Positions 8,179-16,107 of a stretch of 64,000 nucleotides of DNA are shown piece after piece (positions within the stretch are counted from its first letter, which is position 1; each line of letters begins with the position of its first letter). A program made the position numbers and the translations under genes. A model generated the notes under the pieces. That model was given only the letters and a program-made list of their open reading frames with translations. It did no database searches and had not been told where the DNA came from. The stretch comes from Streptomyces sp. ISL-36 (GTDB lineage: Bacteria; Actinomycetota; Actinomycetes; Streptomycetales; Streptomycetaceae): the NCBI RefSeq assembly GCF_018614205.1, contig NZ_JAGGOS010000046.1:62001-126000 (forward strand). Reading direction: 5' to 3'.

Positions 8179-9149
8179 ACGAGGGCCTCCTCGCCGGTCT
8201 CCGCCAGCGTCAGGATCGCGTCCTCCAGGCTCGCCTCCGCGATCTCCAGGCCGCCGATCGATCCGCCCGCCTCGACGACGGCGGCCGCGAGCGGGCCCGC
8301 CAGGTCGTCCGGGTGCCGGAGGGTGATCAGCTCGCCGCCCTCGGGCAGGGGTTCGCGTGCGGCGCCGAAGCGGGCCGCCACCGCCGCCGTCGCCGCCCCC
8401 GGGTTCGTCACCGTCAACCGGATCGTACGGTGGCTGCCGGTCGCGGTCTTGAGCTGCGCCGGGCTGCCTTCGGCGAGGTGGCGCCCGGCGGAGATGACGT
8501 ACACATGGCCGCAGAGCTCCTCGACCTCCGCGAGGTAGTGGGAGGTGAGGAGCACCCCCGTGCCCTCCTCGGCGAGGCGGGCGACGACCCGGCGCAGGTC
8601 ACGGGCGATGGGCGCGTCGAGGCCGAGCGTCGGCTCGTCGAGGAGCAGGTAGGCGGGGCGGTTGATCAGTCCGCGGGCGATGGCGAGCCGCTGGGTCATG
8701 CCCCGCGAGTACCGCTCGACCATCGTGTCCGCCGCCTCCGACAGGCCGACGACGGCGAGCAGTTCGTCGATGCGGGTGCGCAGCTGCGGCTTGGGGACGT
8801 CGTAGAGCTGGCCGAAGTACCAGAGGTTCTCGCGCCCGGTCATGCGGGTGTAGACCATACGCTCGCCGCCGGCGATGAGGTTGATGCGGCGGCGTACGGC
8901 GCGGGCGTCGGCGACCGTGTCCAGGCCGTCGACGGTCACCGTGCCGGTGGTCGGCCGCAGCAGGGTGGCGAGGATCTTGATGGTGGTGGTCTTGCCCGCG
9001 CCGTTGAGGCCGAGCAGTCCGGTGATCCGGCCGGGCGGGATGTCGAGGTCGAGTCCGTCGACGGCTCGCTTGGCGACCCGGGGGCCGAAGAGCCCCTTCT
9101 CCCGTACGGGGAACTCCTTGCGCAGGGCGCGGACCTGGATGCCGGTCAC
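8175..9149 (-). CDS. ABC-2 exporter ATPase (DrrA/CcmA type)
   Basis: 324-residue ATPase. Walker A GLNGAGKTTT, Walker B YLLLDEPTLGLD and H-loop LLTSHYLAE are standard. The signature reads YSRGMTQRL rather than LSGGQ, a variant usual in this export subfamily. A C-terminal domain of about 90 residues (GSHRTIRLTVTNPG onward) follows. GTG 9149 was chosen because it directly follows the upstream permease stop and is preceded by AAAGGA at about 10 nt; the longer open frame has no homology. Confidence 0.9.
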   Translation of the reverse strand: MTGIQVRALRKEFPVREKGLFGPRVAKRAVDGLDLDIPPGRITGLLGLNGAGKTTTIKILATLLRPTTGTVTVDGLDTVADARAVRRRINLIAGGERMVYTRMTGRENLWYFGQLYDVPKPQLRTRIDELLAVVGLSEAADTMVERYSRGMTQRLAIARGLINRPAYLLLDEPTLGLDAPIARDLRRVVARLAEEGTGVLLTSHYLAEVEELCGHVYVISAGRHLAEGSPAQLKTATGSHRTIRLTVTNPGAATAAVAARFGAAREPLPEGGELITLRHPDDLAGPLAAAVVEAGGSIGGLEIAEASLEDAILTLAETGEEALV

Positions 9150-9151
9150 GA

Positions 9152-9955
9152 TCAGTACGTCCTTTCCACGGCCCGGGCCTCGGCCCGCGGCAGGTAGAGC
9201 AGTCCCAGGAGGAGGTATGCGGCGGTGAGGAGGGCACCGACCGCGAGCCTGGGCAGGAGGTCGGGGAGCGATTGGCCGCCGGTGAACGAGCCGTGCAGGA
9301 CGTCCATCGCCGCGGTGGTGGGGAGGAGTTCGGCGCCCCACTGGGCCCAGAGGGGCAGGTAGTCGCGGGGGAAGGTGAAGCCGCCGACCAGTCCGAGGAC
9401 GATGAAGACGGTGTTCTGCGAGATGTGCGCCTCGCCCGCCGCGATCATCAGTCCGCCGAGGCCGACCGAGAGCGCGAAGACGGCGGCGATGAGCGCGAGC
9501 GCGCCGAGCAGCGCGCCCGCGGCCGAGGAGACCGGGACGGAGATGCCGAGGGCGGCGATCACCACGCCGAGGGCGAGGAACTCGACGAGGCTGCTGAGGA
9601 CGGCGAAGGCGGTGAAGCCGAGCAGGTAGGGGAAGCGGCCGGCGGGCGCGACGAGGAGGGCGCCGAGGGTGCCCTGGCGCTGCTCGGTGATGAGGGCCTT
9701 GGCGGACCAGAGGATGAGCCGGACGGTGAACTGGAAGGCGGTCGCGCCGACGACGACGTAGGCGAGGTAGGCGGTGGTGCCGCTGCCTTCGGTGAAGTCG
9801 TCGGAGACGGTGCCGCCGCCGATCGCGTGGTAGCCGAGGTAGGCCAGTGAGATGGCGAGCGCGGCGGGCAGGACGGTGCCGACGGCGTAGGTCCATGGAT
9901 AGGCGCGGCGGGTCATCTGCCAGGTGCGCCAGGCGGTTGCCCAGGCTATGGGCAT
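9152..9955 (-). CDS. ABC-2 type permease (first subunit of exporter)
   Basis: 267-residue membrane protein, first gene of the exporter operon, with six predicted helices (for example AVGTVLPAALAISLAYLGYHA, FLALGVVIAALGISVPVSSA, ALIAAVFALSVGLGGLMIAA). Its ATG at 9955 faces the HxlR-type regulator across a 134-bp gap with two palindromic operators, so expression is very likely controlled by that regulator. Paralogy with the last permease is only distant. Confidence 0.87.
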   Translation of the reverse strand: MPIAWATAWRTWQMTRRAYPWTYAVGTVLPAALAISLAYLGYHAIGGGTVSDDFTEGSGTTAYLAYVVVGATAFQFTVRLILWSAKALITEQRQGTLGALLVAPAGRFPYLLGFTAFAVLSSLVEFLALGVVIAALGISVPVSSAAGALLGALALIAAVFALSVGLGGLMIAAGEAHISQNTVFIVLGLVGGFTFPRDYLPLWAQWGAELLPTTAAMDVLHGSFTGGQSLPDLLPRLAVGALLTAAYLLLGLLYLPRAEARAVERTY

Positions 9956-9984
9956 GGAAGCGATCCCCTCCCCCGAGTGGGCCA

Positions 9985-10031
9985 GTGAGTTTCCTTTGGG
10001 AACTTACACTGAGTTTCTATCGGGAACTCAC
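9985..10031. promoter_or_regulatory. Tandem palindromic operators of the HxlR-type regulator
   Basis: Two related palindromes, GTGAGTTTCC-N3-GGGAACTTAC (9985-10007) and CTGAGTTTC-N5-GGAACTCAC (10009-10031), lie with centres 24 bp apart, about two helical turns, so dimers would bind on the same face. They fill the divergent region between the ABC-2 exporter and the HxlR-peroxiredoxin gene. Assignment to that regulator is inference from position and symmetry. Confidence 0.65.
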
Positions 10032-10089
10032 CCGGTGGCGCAAGATGGACGGGTAGCCCGAAACGAAGAACCCGTACGAGGAGGAGCGC

Positions 10090-10971
10090 ATGGCCCGAGC
10101 CGTGCCCGAGCGCGACGCCGCCTGCGCGATCGCCCAGGCCGCCGCCGTCATCGGCGACTGGTGGAGCCTGCTGCTCGTACGGGAGGCGGCGCGCGGCCGG
10201 CACCGCTTCGACGAGCTCCAGCGCGAGCTCGACATCTCCCGCAAGGTCCTCACCGAGCGGCTCCACCACCTGGTCGACAGCGGGGTGCTCGACAAGGTGC
10301 CGTACCAGGAGGGCCCGGTGCGGTACGAGTACCGGCTCAGCCCGACCGGCCGCGCGCTGCTCCCCGTCCTGGTCTCGATGCAGGACTGGGCCGACCGCTG
10401 GCTGCTCGGCGACGGCACCCTGACCGCCTCGGCCGACGAGCACAGCGCCGAGGCCCACCGACTGCACGAGCTGCCCGGCACCCGGCTGCCGCGGCTGACG
10501 CTGCCCGCCCACACCGGCGGCGAGCGCGACCCGGTCGATCCGGAGGCCGCCGCCACCGTGCTCTTCTGCTACCCGGCGACCGGCCGGCCGAGCCCGCTGC
10601 CGGACGGCTGGAGCGACATCCCCGGCACGGTCGGCTGCACGCTGGAGAACCGGCTGTTCAGGGACGCGTACGGGGAGTTCACGGCGGCCGGGATCGCGGT
10701 CCACGGGGTCTCGACCCAGCGCCCCGACGAGCAGCGGGCCTTCGCCGCCGCCGAGGAGATCCCCTTCCCACTGCTCTCCGACATGGACGCACGGCTCTCG
10801 GCGGCGCTGCGGCTGCCGACCTTCCGGGCCGGGCAGGCGCTACGGCTCAAGCGCGCGATCGTCGTCGTCGACCGGGAGCGGACCGTACGGCACACGCAGT
10901 TCCCGGTCACCGACATCCCGCACGCGGTCGAGACGGCGCTCGCCCGGGCACGCGCCGTCGCCTCAGGGTGA
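10090..10971 (+). CDS. HxlR-family regulator fused to a peroxiredoxin-like domain
   Basis: 293-residue protein. Residues about 1-105 form an HxlR winged helix ([39 protein letters not shown]). Residues about 135-290 resemble an AhpC/TSA-type redoxin: [12 protein letters not shown], then [17 protein letters not shown] with the Cys in the peroxidatic position, [30 protein letters not shown] and [16 protein letters not shown]. The catalytic T-x-x-C motif is altered to TVGC, so peroxidase activity is uncertain, but a redox- or electrophile-sensing role is natural. It is divergent from an ABC-2 exporter, with twin operators between. The start has a strong GAGGAGGAG Shine-Dalgarno. Its 3' end overlaps pdxH tail to tail by 9 bp. 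Confidence 0.85.
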   Translation: MARAVPERDAACAIAQAAAVIGDWWSLLLVREAARGRHRFDELQRELDISRKVLTERLHHLVDSGVLDKVPYQEGPVRYEYRLSPTGRALLPVLVSMQDWADRWLLGDGTLTASADEHSAEAHRLHELPGTRLPRLTLPAHTGGERDPVDPEAAATVLFCYPATGRPSPLPDGWSDIPGTVGCTLENRLFRDAYGEFTAAGIAVHGVSTQRPDEQRAFAAAEEIPFPLLSDMDARLSAALRLPTFRAGQALRLKRAIVVVDRERTVRHTQFPVTDIPHAVETALARARAVASG

Positions 10972-11616
10972 GAGACGTTCGACCGCCCAGCTCTGCCCGT
11001 CGCGCACATACCGGAGCCGGTCGTGCAGCCGGTTCTCGTGGCCCTGCCAGAACTCCACCGTCTCCGGCGCCACCCGGAAGCCGCCCCACTCCGGCGGCAC
11101 CGGGACCTGCTCGCCCTCCGGGTAGCGTGCGGCCAACTCCTCGTAACGCGCGAGGAGTTCCGCCCGCGAGGCGATAACCGAGGACTGATGGCTGGCCCAG
11201 GCGCCGAGCTGGGAACCGTGGGGGCGCGTGCGGAAGTACGCGACCGTCTCGTCCCGGCCCGTACGGGTCGCCCGGCCCGTGACGATGACCTGCCGGGCCA
11301 GCGGATGCCACGGGAAGAGCAGCGAGATGTACGGATTGGCCGCCAGCTCGCCGCCCTTGCGGGAGCCGTAGTTCGTGTAGAAGACGAAACCGTCCTCGTC
11401 GTAGTGCTTGAGCAGCACCGTCCGGGAGGACGGGCGGCCGTCCGGGGTGGCCGTCGAGACGACCATCGCGTTCGGCTCGTGGATCGCCGGGCTGGTGGCG
11501 GTCTCCTTGAACCAGCGCGTGAACTGTTCGATCGGTTCGGGGGCGAGGTCCGCCGTGGACAGCTGCGGGGTCCGGTACTGCTCGCGCATGTCGGCGGGAT
11601 CGAGAGCGTCAGTCAC
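10963..11616 (-). CDS. pdxH: Pyridoxamine 5'-phosphate oxidase
   Basis: 217-residue FMN enzyme oxidising pyridoxamine/pyridoxine 5'-phosphate to PLP. Family blocks are present in order: [74 protein letters not shown] and the C-terminal [14 protein letters not shown], which contains the substrate-binding Arg/His. GTG 11616 was chosen (AGGA upstream) over the longer frame, which lacks homology before it. Divergent from citrate synthase, a linkage I recall as common in Streptomyces. Confidence 0.96.
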   Translation of the reverse strand: MTDALDPADMREQYRTPQLSTADLAPEPIEQFTRWFKETATSPAIHEPNAMVVSTATPDGRPSSRTVLLKHYDEDGFVFYTNYGSRKGGELAANPYISLLFPWHPLARQVIVTGRATRTGRDETVAYFRTRPHGSQLGAWASHQSSVIASRAELLARYEELAARYPEGEQVPVPPEWGGFRVAPETVEFWQGHENRLHDRLRYVRDGQSWAVERLSP

Positions 11617-11739
11617 AGGGTCATCCTGCCGCAGAGGGCCAGTTTGCCCGGCACCCCGTGCCGTTAACCCTCTCTCGCCGGATCGGCGCAGTGTGCCGGA
11701 TGTCACGCTTCCCCGCATCATCGGAACCGTACAGACTCT

Positions 11740-11769
11740 TTGGTCGGATGACTGTTACTTCCCGACCAA
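11740..11769. promoter_or_regulatory. Inverted repeat upstream of citrate synthase
   Basis: TTGGTCGG (11740-11747) and CCGACCAA (11762-11769) form a perfect 8-bp inverted repeat with a 14-bp spacer, 36 bp before the citrate synthase ATG. It could be an operator or a 5'-UTR hairpin; regulator unknown. Confidence 0.45.
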
Positions 11770-11804
11770 GCCGGATGATTGATCATCGATAGAGGAGCCG
11801 CCTG

Positions 11805-12905
11805 ATGTCCGACTTCGTACCCGGACTCGAGGGAGTCGTCGCGTTCGAAACGGAGATCGCCGAACCGGACAAGGAGGGCGGCGCGCTCCGGTACCGCGGC
11901 GTCGACATCGAGGATCTGGTCGGTCACGTCTCGTTCGGCAACGTGTGGGGCTTGCTGGTCGACGGGGCGTTCAACCCCGGTCTGCCGCCGGCCGAGCCGT
12001 TCCCGATCCCGGTGCACTCCGGTGACATCCGGGTCGACGTCCAGTCCGCGCTCGCCATGCTCGCCCCGGTGTGGGGCCTCAAACCGCTCCTGGACATCGA
12101 CGCCGAGCAGGCCCGCGACGACCTCGCCCGGGCCGCCGTCATGGCGCTGTCGTACGTCGCCCAGTCGGCGCGCGGACAGGGCCTGCCGATGGTGCCGCAG
12201 AGCGAGATCGACAAGGCGCAGTCGGTCGTCGAGCGGTTCATGATCCGCTGGCGCGGCGAGCCCGACCCCAAGCACGTCAAGGCGGTCGACGCGTACTGGA
12301 CCTCCGCCGCGGAGCACGGCATGAACGCCTCGACGTTCACCGCGCGCGTCATCGCCTCGACGGGCGCCGACGTGGCGGCGGCGCTCTCGGGCGCCGTGGG
12401 CGCCATGTCCGGCCCGCTGCACGGCGGCGCCCCGTCCCGCGTCCTCGGCATGATCGAGGAGATCGAGCGGACCGGCGACGCGACCGCGTACGTCAAGCAG
12501 GCCCTGGACAAGGGCGAGCGCCTGATGGGCTTCGGCCACCGCGTCTACCGCGCCGAGGACCCGCGCGCCCGCGTCCTGCGCCGGACCGCGCGCGAGCTGG
12601 CCGCGCCGCGCTTCGAGGTCGCGGAGGCGCTGGAGAAGGCCGCCCTGGAGGAGCTGCACAACCGCCGCCCGGACCGTGTCCTCGCGACGAACGTGGAGTT
12701 CTGGGCGGCGATCGTGCTCGACTTCGCCGAGGTCCCGGCGCACATGTTCACGTCGATGTTCAGCTGCGCCCGTACGGCGGGCTGGTCGGCGCACATCCTG
12801 GAGCAGAAGCGCACGGGCCGGCTGGTGCGTCCCTCGGCGCGGTACATCGGTCCGGGCCGGCGCGACCTCCGGGAGATCGAGGGCTACGCCGACATCGCGG
12901 GCTGA
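11805..12905 (+). CDS. Citrate synthase (type II-like, short form)
   Basis: 366-residue enzyme condensing acetyl-CoA and oxaloacetate to citrate. Active-site blocks include GPLHGGAPSRV (His), MGFGHRVYRAEDPRA (His) and VEFWAAIVLDFAEVP with the catalytic Asp. Substrate-binding Arg residues lie in SCARTAGWSAHILEQ. Its length and 2-methylcitrate-synthase-like N-terminus are typical of the second citrate synthase of Streptomyces; a methylcitrate activity cannot be excluded. The RBS AGAGGAG lies 8 nt upstream. Its 3' end overlaps the oxygenase gene on the opposite strand by 22 bp. Confidence 0.93.
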   Translation: MSDFVPGLEGVVAFETEIAEPDKEGGALRYRGVDIEDLVGHVSFGNVWGLLVDGAFNPGLPPAEPFPIPVHSGDIRVDVQSALAMLAPVWGLKPLLDIDAEQARDDLARAAVMALSYVAQSARGQGLPMVPQSEIDKAQSVVERFMIRWRGEPDPKHVKAVDAYWTSAAEHGMNASTFTARVIASTGADVAAALSGAVGAMSGPLHGGAPSRVLGMIEEIERTGDATAYVKQALDKGERLMGFGHRVYRAEDPRARVLRRTARELAAPRFEVAEALEKAALEELHNRRPDRVLATNVEFWAAIVLDFAEVPAHMFTSMFSCARTAGWSAHILEQKRTGRLVRPSARYIGPGRRDLREIEGYADIAG

Positions 12906-13918
12906 CCTTCGGGGTTCAGCAGCAGGCCGGCGTGGTGGCGTGCCGCGACCAGCGGATGTGCGCGCAGCTTCCCCTTCAGCTCGTTCCGTCCGTACTCGGC
13001 GAACAGCGGGTTCGCCGGGTCGGCCGTCACTCCCGGCGCCGTCTCGGCGTAGGGGAAGACCAGCGGCCGGATGTGGGCGTCGAGCCGGGGGTTGTAGAAG
13101 AACGGGACGGAGTAGCGCTCCGTGGCCGCGGGCGGTGAGACCACCCGGTGGTTGGTGGCGACGAGGTAGCCGTTCGTCGCCACTTCGAGGAGCTCGCCGA
13201 GGTTGACGACGAACGCGCCGGGCAGCGGCGGCACCTCGTGGAAGGCGCCGTCCTCCCGCTGCACCTGCAGGCCGCCGACCTGGTCCTGCAGGAGCAGGGT
13301 GAGGAAGCCGTAGTCCTTGTGGGCGCCGACGCCCTGGTCGGCGCCGTCCCCGGCGCTTCCCGGGTAGCGCACCAGCTTGAGCTGCGGGTGGGCGTGGGCG
13401 CCGAAGATGTCGTCGTAGAAGTCGGCGGGCGCGCCGATCGAGGCGAGCAGCTCGTGCAGCAGCCGCTCGGCGACCCCGCTGAGGCGCTCGACCCAGTTCA
13501 GGGCGGCGAGCCGGAGCTCGGGGAGGGCGGCGGGCCACTGGTTGGGGCCCTGGAGCCACCAGTACGGGGGCTCACCGGGGCCGGGAACGTGAGCGGGGCG
13601 CTCGGCGCCGATGTCGAGCTGGTCGCGCCAGTCGCGGGCGCCGCCGGTGTGCTCGTCGCCGACCCGGGTGTAGCCGCGGAAGTGCGGCGAGTTGACGTTG
13701 TCGATGGCGAGCCGGTCGGCCTCGGGCAGTGCGAAGAAGGCCCGCATGGCGGAGGTGAGCGCCCGAGTCTCGGCCTCGGTCACGCCGTGCCCGACGAGCT
13801 GGAAGAAGCCGACGTCGTGGGCGGCGGAGTGGAGCTGCGCGTGGAGCAGCCGCCGGGCCTGGGGGCCGCGGTCGGCGGCGGCGAGATCGACGATGGGGAG
13901 CTGCGAGGTATAGGTCAT
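12884..13918 (-). CDS. Isopenicillin-N-synthase-like Fe(II)/2OG oxygenase
   Basis: 344-residue soluble oxygenase of the IPNS/2OG family. The N-terminal DIOX_N domain (LPIVDLAAADRG, VGFFQLVGHGV) is followed by the double-stranded beta-helix with the H-x-D in GAHKDYGFLTLLLQD, the distal His in TNHRVVSPP and the 2OG-binding R-x-S in ERYSVPFFYNP, so it should be catalytically competent. The substrate is not deducible; similar proteins in Streptomyces are not tied to one pathway. A short RRHVD-type leader ORF lies 80 bp upstream on the same strand, suggesting attenuation. Confidence 0.88.
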   Translation of the reverse strand: MTYTSQLPIVDLAAADRGPQARRLLHAQLHSAAHDVGFFQLVGHGVTEAETRALTSAMRAFFALPEADRLAIDNVNSPHFRGYTRVGDEHTGGARDWRDQLDIGAERPAHVPGPGEPPYWWLQGPNQWPAALPELRLAALNWVERLSGVAERLLHELLASIGAPADFYDDIFGAHAHPQLKLVRYPGSAGDGADQGVGAHKDYGFLTLLLQDQVGGLQVQREDGAFHEVPPLPGAFVVNLGELLEVATNGYLVATNHRVVSPPAATERYSVPFFYNPRLDAHIRPLVFPYAETAPGVTADPANPLFAEYGRNELKGKLRAHPLVAARHHAGLLLNPEGQPAMSA

Positions 13919-13998
13919 GGTGTGCGTCCGCGTGGGGTGTACGGGGGGCCCGGGCGGGGCGGGGTCTCCGCCGGATGACCGGGAGGGGGGCGTCGGGG

Positions 13999-14073
13999 TC
14001 AGACGGAGGGCCGACAGCCCATGCTCGCGACGCGGAGGAAGTCCACGTGGCGGCGGCGTACGAGCGAAAGCAT
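13999..14073 (-). CDS. Putative leader peptide (RRHVD family)
   Basis: A 24-residue ORF reads MLSLVRRRHVDFLRVA then SMGCRPSV. The RRHVD-xx-R-(V/M)-(A/S) core followed by a single Cys matches the short leader peptides seen upstream of many Streptomyces genes, best known for sulfur/cysteine-related operons (recalled, not searched). A TACGCT -10-like box lies 6 nt before the ATG, so the mRNA may be leaderless. It ends 80 bp before the 2OG oxygenase, with a small GGCGG/CCGCC hairpin in between (13962-13976 region). Confidence 0.6.
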   Translation of the reverse strand: MLSLVRRRHVDFLRVASMGCRPSV

Positions 14074-14117
14074 GCGACCAGCGTACTGCGGAGCGGGGGG
14101 CGGGGCCGTGGCGCCGG

Positions 14118-14528
14118 TCACAGGGGCATGAGGCGCACCTTGTCGCCGCACAGGCGGGCCATGTCGTCGACGTCCGGGGTGAGCATCACGACCGGGCCCG
14201 GCTGACGCATGGCCATCTCGGCGACCGTGGCGTCGATGGCGTACTTGTGCCCGTGCAGGCCGGTGGCCTTGAGGAGCTTGGCGGCGGCCCGTGCCGACTG
14301 CTCCGTGACGGGTTCCACCTTGGTGCGGGCGAGGAGCCAGTCCAGCCGCGGCAGGTTCACCTTGGCATGCATCACTTCGACGATGGTGTTGGCGCACACG
14401 ACGAACTCGGCACCGATGGCGTCGAACGCTTTGAGGAGTGCCGTGGTCTTCGGATCCTTCGCCGCGATCCACGCGGAGAGCCCTTCCGAGTCCAGGACGA
14501 GCGTCTCGACGCGGAGGCTGGATTTCAT
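14118..14528 (-). CDS. vapC: VapC-type PIN-domain toxin
   Basis: 136-residue PIN-fold RNase, toxin of a type II system. Acidic residues expected for Mg binding are present: Asp13 in LVLDSEGL, Glu in NTIVEVMHAK, Asp in HKYAIDATVAEMA and Asp/Asp in TPDVDDMARLCGD. The start ATG overlaps the stop of the antitoxin gene (ATGA). A GTG a few codons in (VETLVLD) is an alternative start. VapC enzymes cleave tRNA or rRNA; the target here is unknown. Confidence 0.88.
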   Translation of the reverse strand: MKSSLRVETLVLDSEGLSAWIAAKDPKTTALLKAFDAIGAEFVVCANTIVEVMHAKVNLPRLDWLLARTKVEPVTEQSARAAAKLLKATGLHGHKYAIDATVAEMAMRQPGPVVMLTPDVDDMARLCGDKVRLMPL

Positions 14529-14776
14529 GCGGCCCGCTCCATGGAATCGTCCGGGTTCATGACCTCGGCGATGCGGGCGTAGGCGGCCGCCATGTCCTCG
14601 TCGGTGAGGGCGCCGTGCTCCTCCTCGTACCGCGCGAACTCGATTTCGCGCAGGTGGTGTCTGACCTGGCGGGCCACCGCGTCCGCCACATAGGCGGACA
14701 CGTTGTCCGTCAGCTTCTTCATCAGCTCCACCTGTGCGGTGGGGATGGTCACCGTGATGCGGGTCGTCTCGGCCAT
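14525..14776 (-). CDS. vapB: VapB-type ribbon-helix-helix antitoxin
   Basis: 83-residue antitoxin, first gene of the TA operon. The N-terminal RHH segment TRITVTIPTAQVELMKKL would bind DNA; the acidic C-terminus (ARYEEEHGALTDEDMAAAY) would wrap the toxin. A palindrome TGCATA-N7-TATGCA lies 22 bp upstream of the ATG, and a TACGCT box 6 nt before the ATG suggests a leaderless transcript under autoregulation. Confidence 0.85.
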   Translation of the reverse strand: MAETTRITVTIPTAQVELMKKLTDNVSAYVADAVARQVRHHLREIEFARYEEEHGALTDEDMAAAYARIAEVMNPDDSMERAA

Positions 14777-14797
14777 GTGAAAAGCGTACCGCCAGGA

Positions 14798-14816
14798 TGC
14801 ATATCTGGAGTATGCA
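14798..14816. promoter_or_regulatory. Palindromic operator of the vapBC operon
   Basis: TGCATA-N7-TATGCA is a perfect 6-bp-arm palindrome located just upstream of the TACGCT -10-like box (14786-14791 on the minus strand). Position over the promoter fits autorepression by the VapB/VapC complex (inference). Confidence 0.6.
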
Positions 14817-14824
14817 GAGACGTT

Positions 14825-15412
14825 TCAGCTCAGCGCTTCGTCCAGAAGAGTGGCCCACTGGGCGACCACCCGCTCCCGACGGGCCCGGTCGTCCGTCAGG
14901 AGGGTCGCGAGGCCCAGGCCGCGGGCCATGTCGAGGAGGCCCTGGACCGTCTCGCGTACGCCCGGGAGGGATTCGTCGGCGCGCAGGAGTTCCACCGCGA
15001 TGCGGTGGGACTCGCGGCCGACGCGGGCCTCCAGTTCGGTGACCCGGCCGCGCAGCTGTTCCTCGCTCGAGGCCGCCACCCACAGGTGGAGCGCCGCCCG
15101 GAACAGAGGGCCCGTGTAGAGGTCGACCAGGGCGGCGACGACCTCGCGGCGGTTCTCGGCCGGGAGGGCGCGCAGGGCGTGGGAGCGTTCCTCCGCGACG
15201 TACTCGACCGCCGCCGTGAAGAGGTCCTCCCGGGTCGGGAAGTGGTGCTGGGCGGCCCCGCGCGAGACCCCGGCGCGCTCGGCCACCACGGAGACGGTGG
15301 AGCCCGCCCAGCCGCGTTCGGCCAGGCAGGACACCGCCGCTTCCAGGAGCCGCTGCCGGGTCACCCGGCTGCGGTCCTGCTTGGGCTGCTTCGGCTGGGT
15401 CACCACACCCAT
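14825..15412 (-). CDS. TetR-family regulator of the acyl-CoA operon
   Basis: 195-residue repressor. The HTH (RQRLLEAAVSCLAERGWAGS, VVAERAGVSRGAAQHHF) is followed by an all-helical ligand domain. It is the last gene of the acyl-CoA catabolic operon, its ATG lying 13 nt inside the end of the enoyl-CoA hydratase gene. An acyl-CoA ligand and the palindrome at 25044-25061 as its operator are the natural hypothesis. Confidence 0.9.
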   Translation of the reverse strand: MGVVTQPKQPKQDRSRVTRQRLLEAAVSCLAERGWAGSTVSVVAERAGVSRGAAQHHFPTREDLFTAAVEYVAEERSHALRALPAENRREVVAALVDLYTGPLFRAALHLWVAASSEEQLRGRVTELEARVGRESHRIAVELLRADESLPGVRETVQGLLDMARGLGLATLLTDDRARRERVVAQWATLLDEALS

Positions 15413-16107
15413 TCGGGATCCCGTCGTTCGAAAAAGGCCGTCATCCCTTCGCGCGCCTCCGCGGAGGCGAACAGCGACGCGGAGCGCTGCACCAGCTCCT
15501 CCGCGTCCCGCTCGAAGGTCTCCAGGACCTTAGCCGTGACCAGGCGTTTGGACTCGGCCAGCCCCTGCGGGGAGCCCTTGCGCAGCCCGTCGAGGATTCC
15601 GTCGAGGGCCTCTTCACCGGCGGTCACCAGGCCGATGCGGACCGCCTCCGCCGCACCGAAACGCTCGCCCGTCAGGTAGTAGCGGGCCGCCGCCCGCTGC
15701 TCCAGCTTCGGCAGCAGCGTCAGCGAGATGACCGCCGGCGCGACCCCGATCCGTACCTCCGTCAGGGCGAAGTCCGCCGCCTGGGAGGCCACCACGATGT
15801 CGCAGGCGCCCAGCAGGCCGAGCCCGCCGGCCCGTACGTGGCCCCGCACCACCCCCACCACCGGTTTCGGCAGCTCCACGATCTGCCGCAGCAGCGCCAC
15901 GAAGGTGTACGGACTGGGCGGCGCCTTGAGGTCCGCTCCCGCGCTGAACGTCGTCCCGGTGTGGGTCAGGACCACCGCCCGGACCGCCGGGTCCTTCCGG
16001 CAGGCCGTCAGCGCCTCCGCGAGCTCGGCGACGAGCGCCGCGGAGAGCGCGTTGCGGTTCTCCGGAGAGTCCAGGGTCACCGTGGCGATGCCGCGCTCCA
16101 CCTTCAT
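15400..16107 (-). CDS. Enoyl-CoA hydratase/isomerase family protein
   Basis: 235-residue crotonase-fold protein. The CoA/oxyanion segments VTLDSPENRNALSAALV, FSAGADLKAPP and GHVRAGGLGLLGACDIVVA are present. The second catalytic Glu position of classical hydratases is not obvious, since the loop reads EVRIGVAPAVISL, so the exact reaction (hydration, isomerisation or other) is open. Starts by ATGA overlap with the AMP-ligase stop. Confidence 0.87.
   Translation of the reverse strand: MKVERGIATVTLDSPENRNALSAALVAELAEALTACRKDPAVRAVVLTHTGTTFSAGADLKAPPSPYTFVALLRQIVELPKPVVGVVRGHVRAGGLGLLGACDIVVASQAADFALTEVRIGVAPAVISLTLLPKLEQRAAARYYLTGERFGAAEAVRIGLVTAGEEALDGILDGLRKGSPQGLAESKRLVTAKVLETFERDAEELVQRSASLFASAEAREGMTAFFERRDPEWVW

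Noticed and set aside
14529..15083. Extended VapC frame to 321 residues
   Set aside because: It overlaps vapB and TetR in another frame; the PIN domain begins at 14528 by an ATGA junction with vapB.
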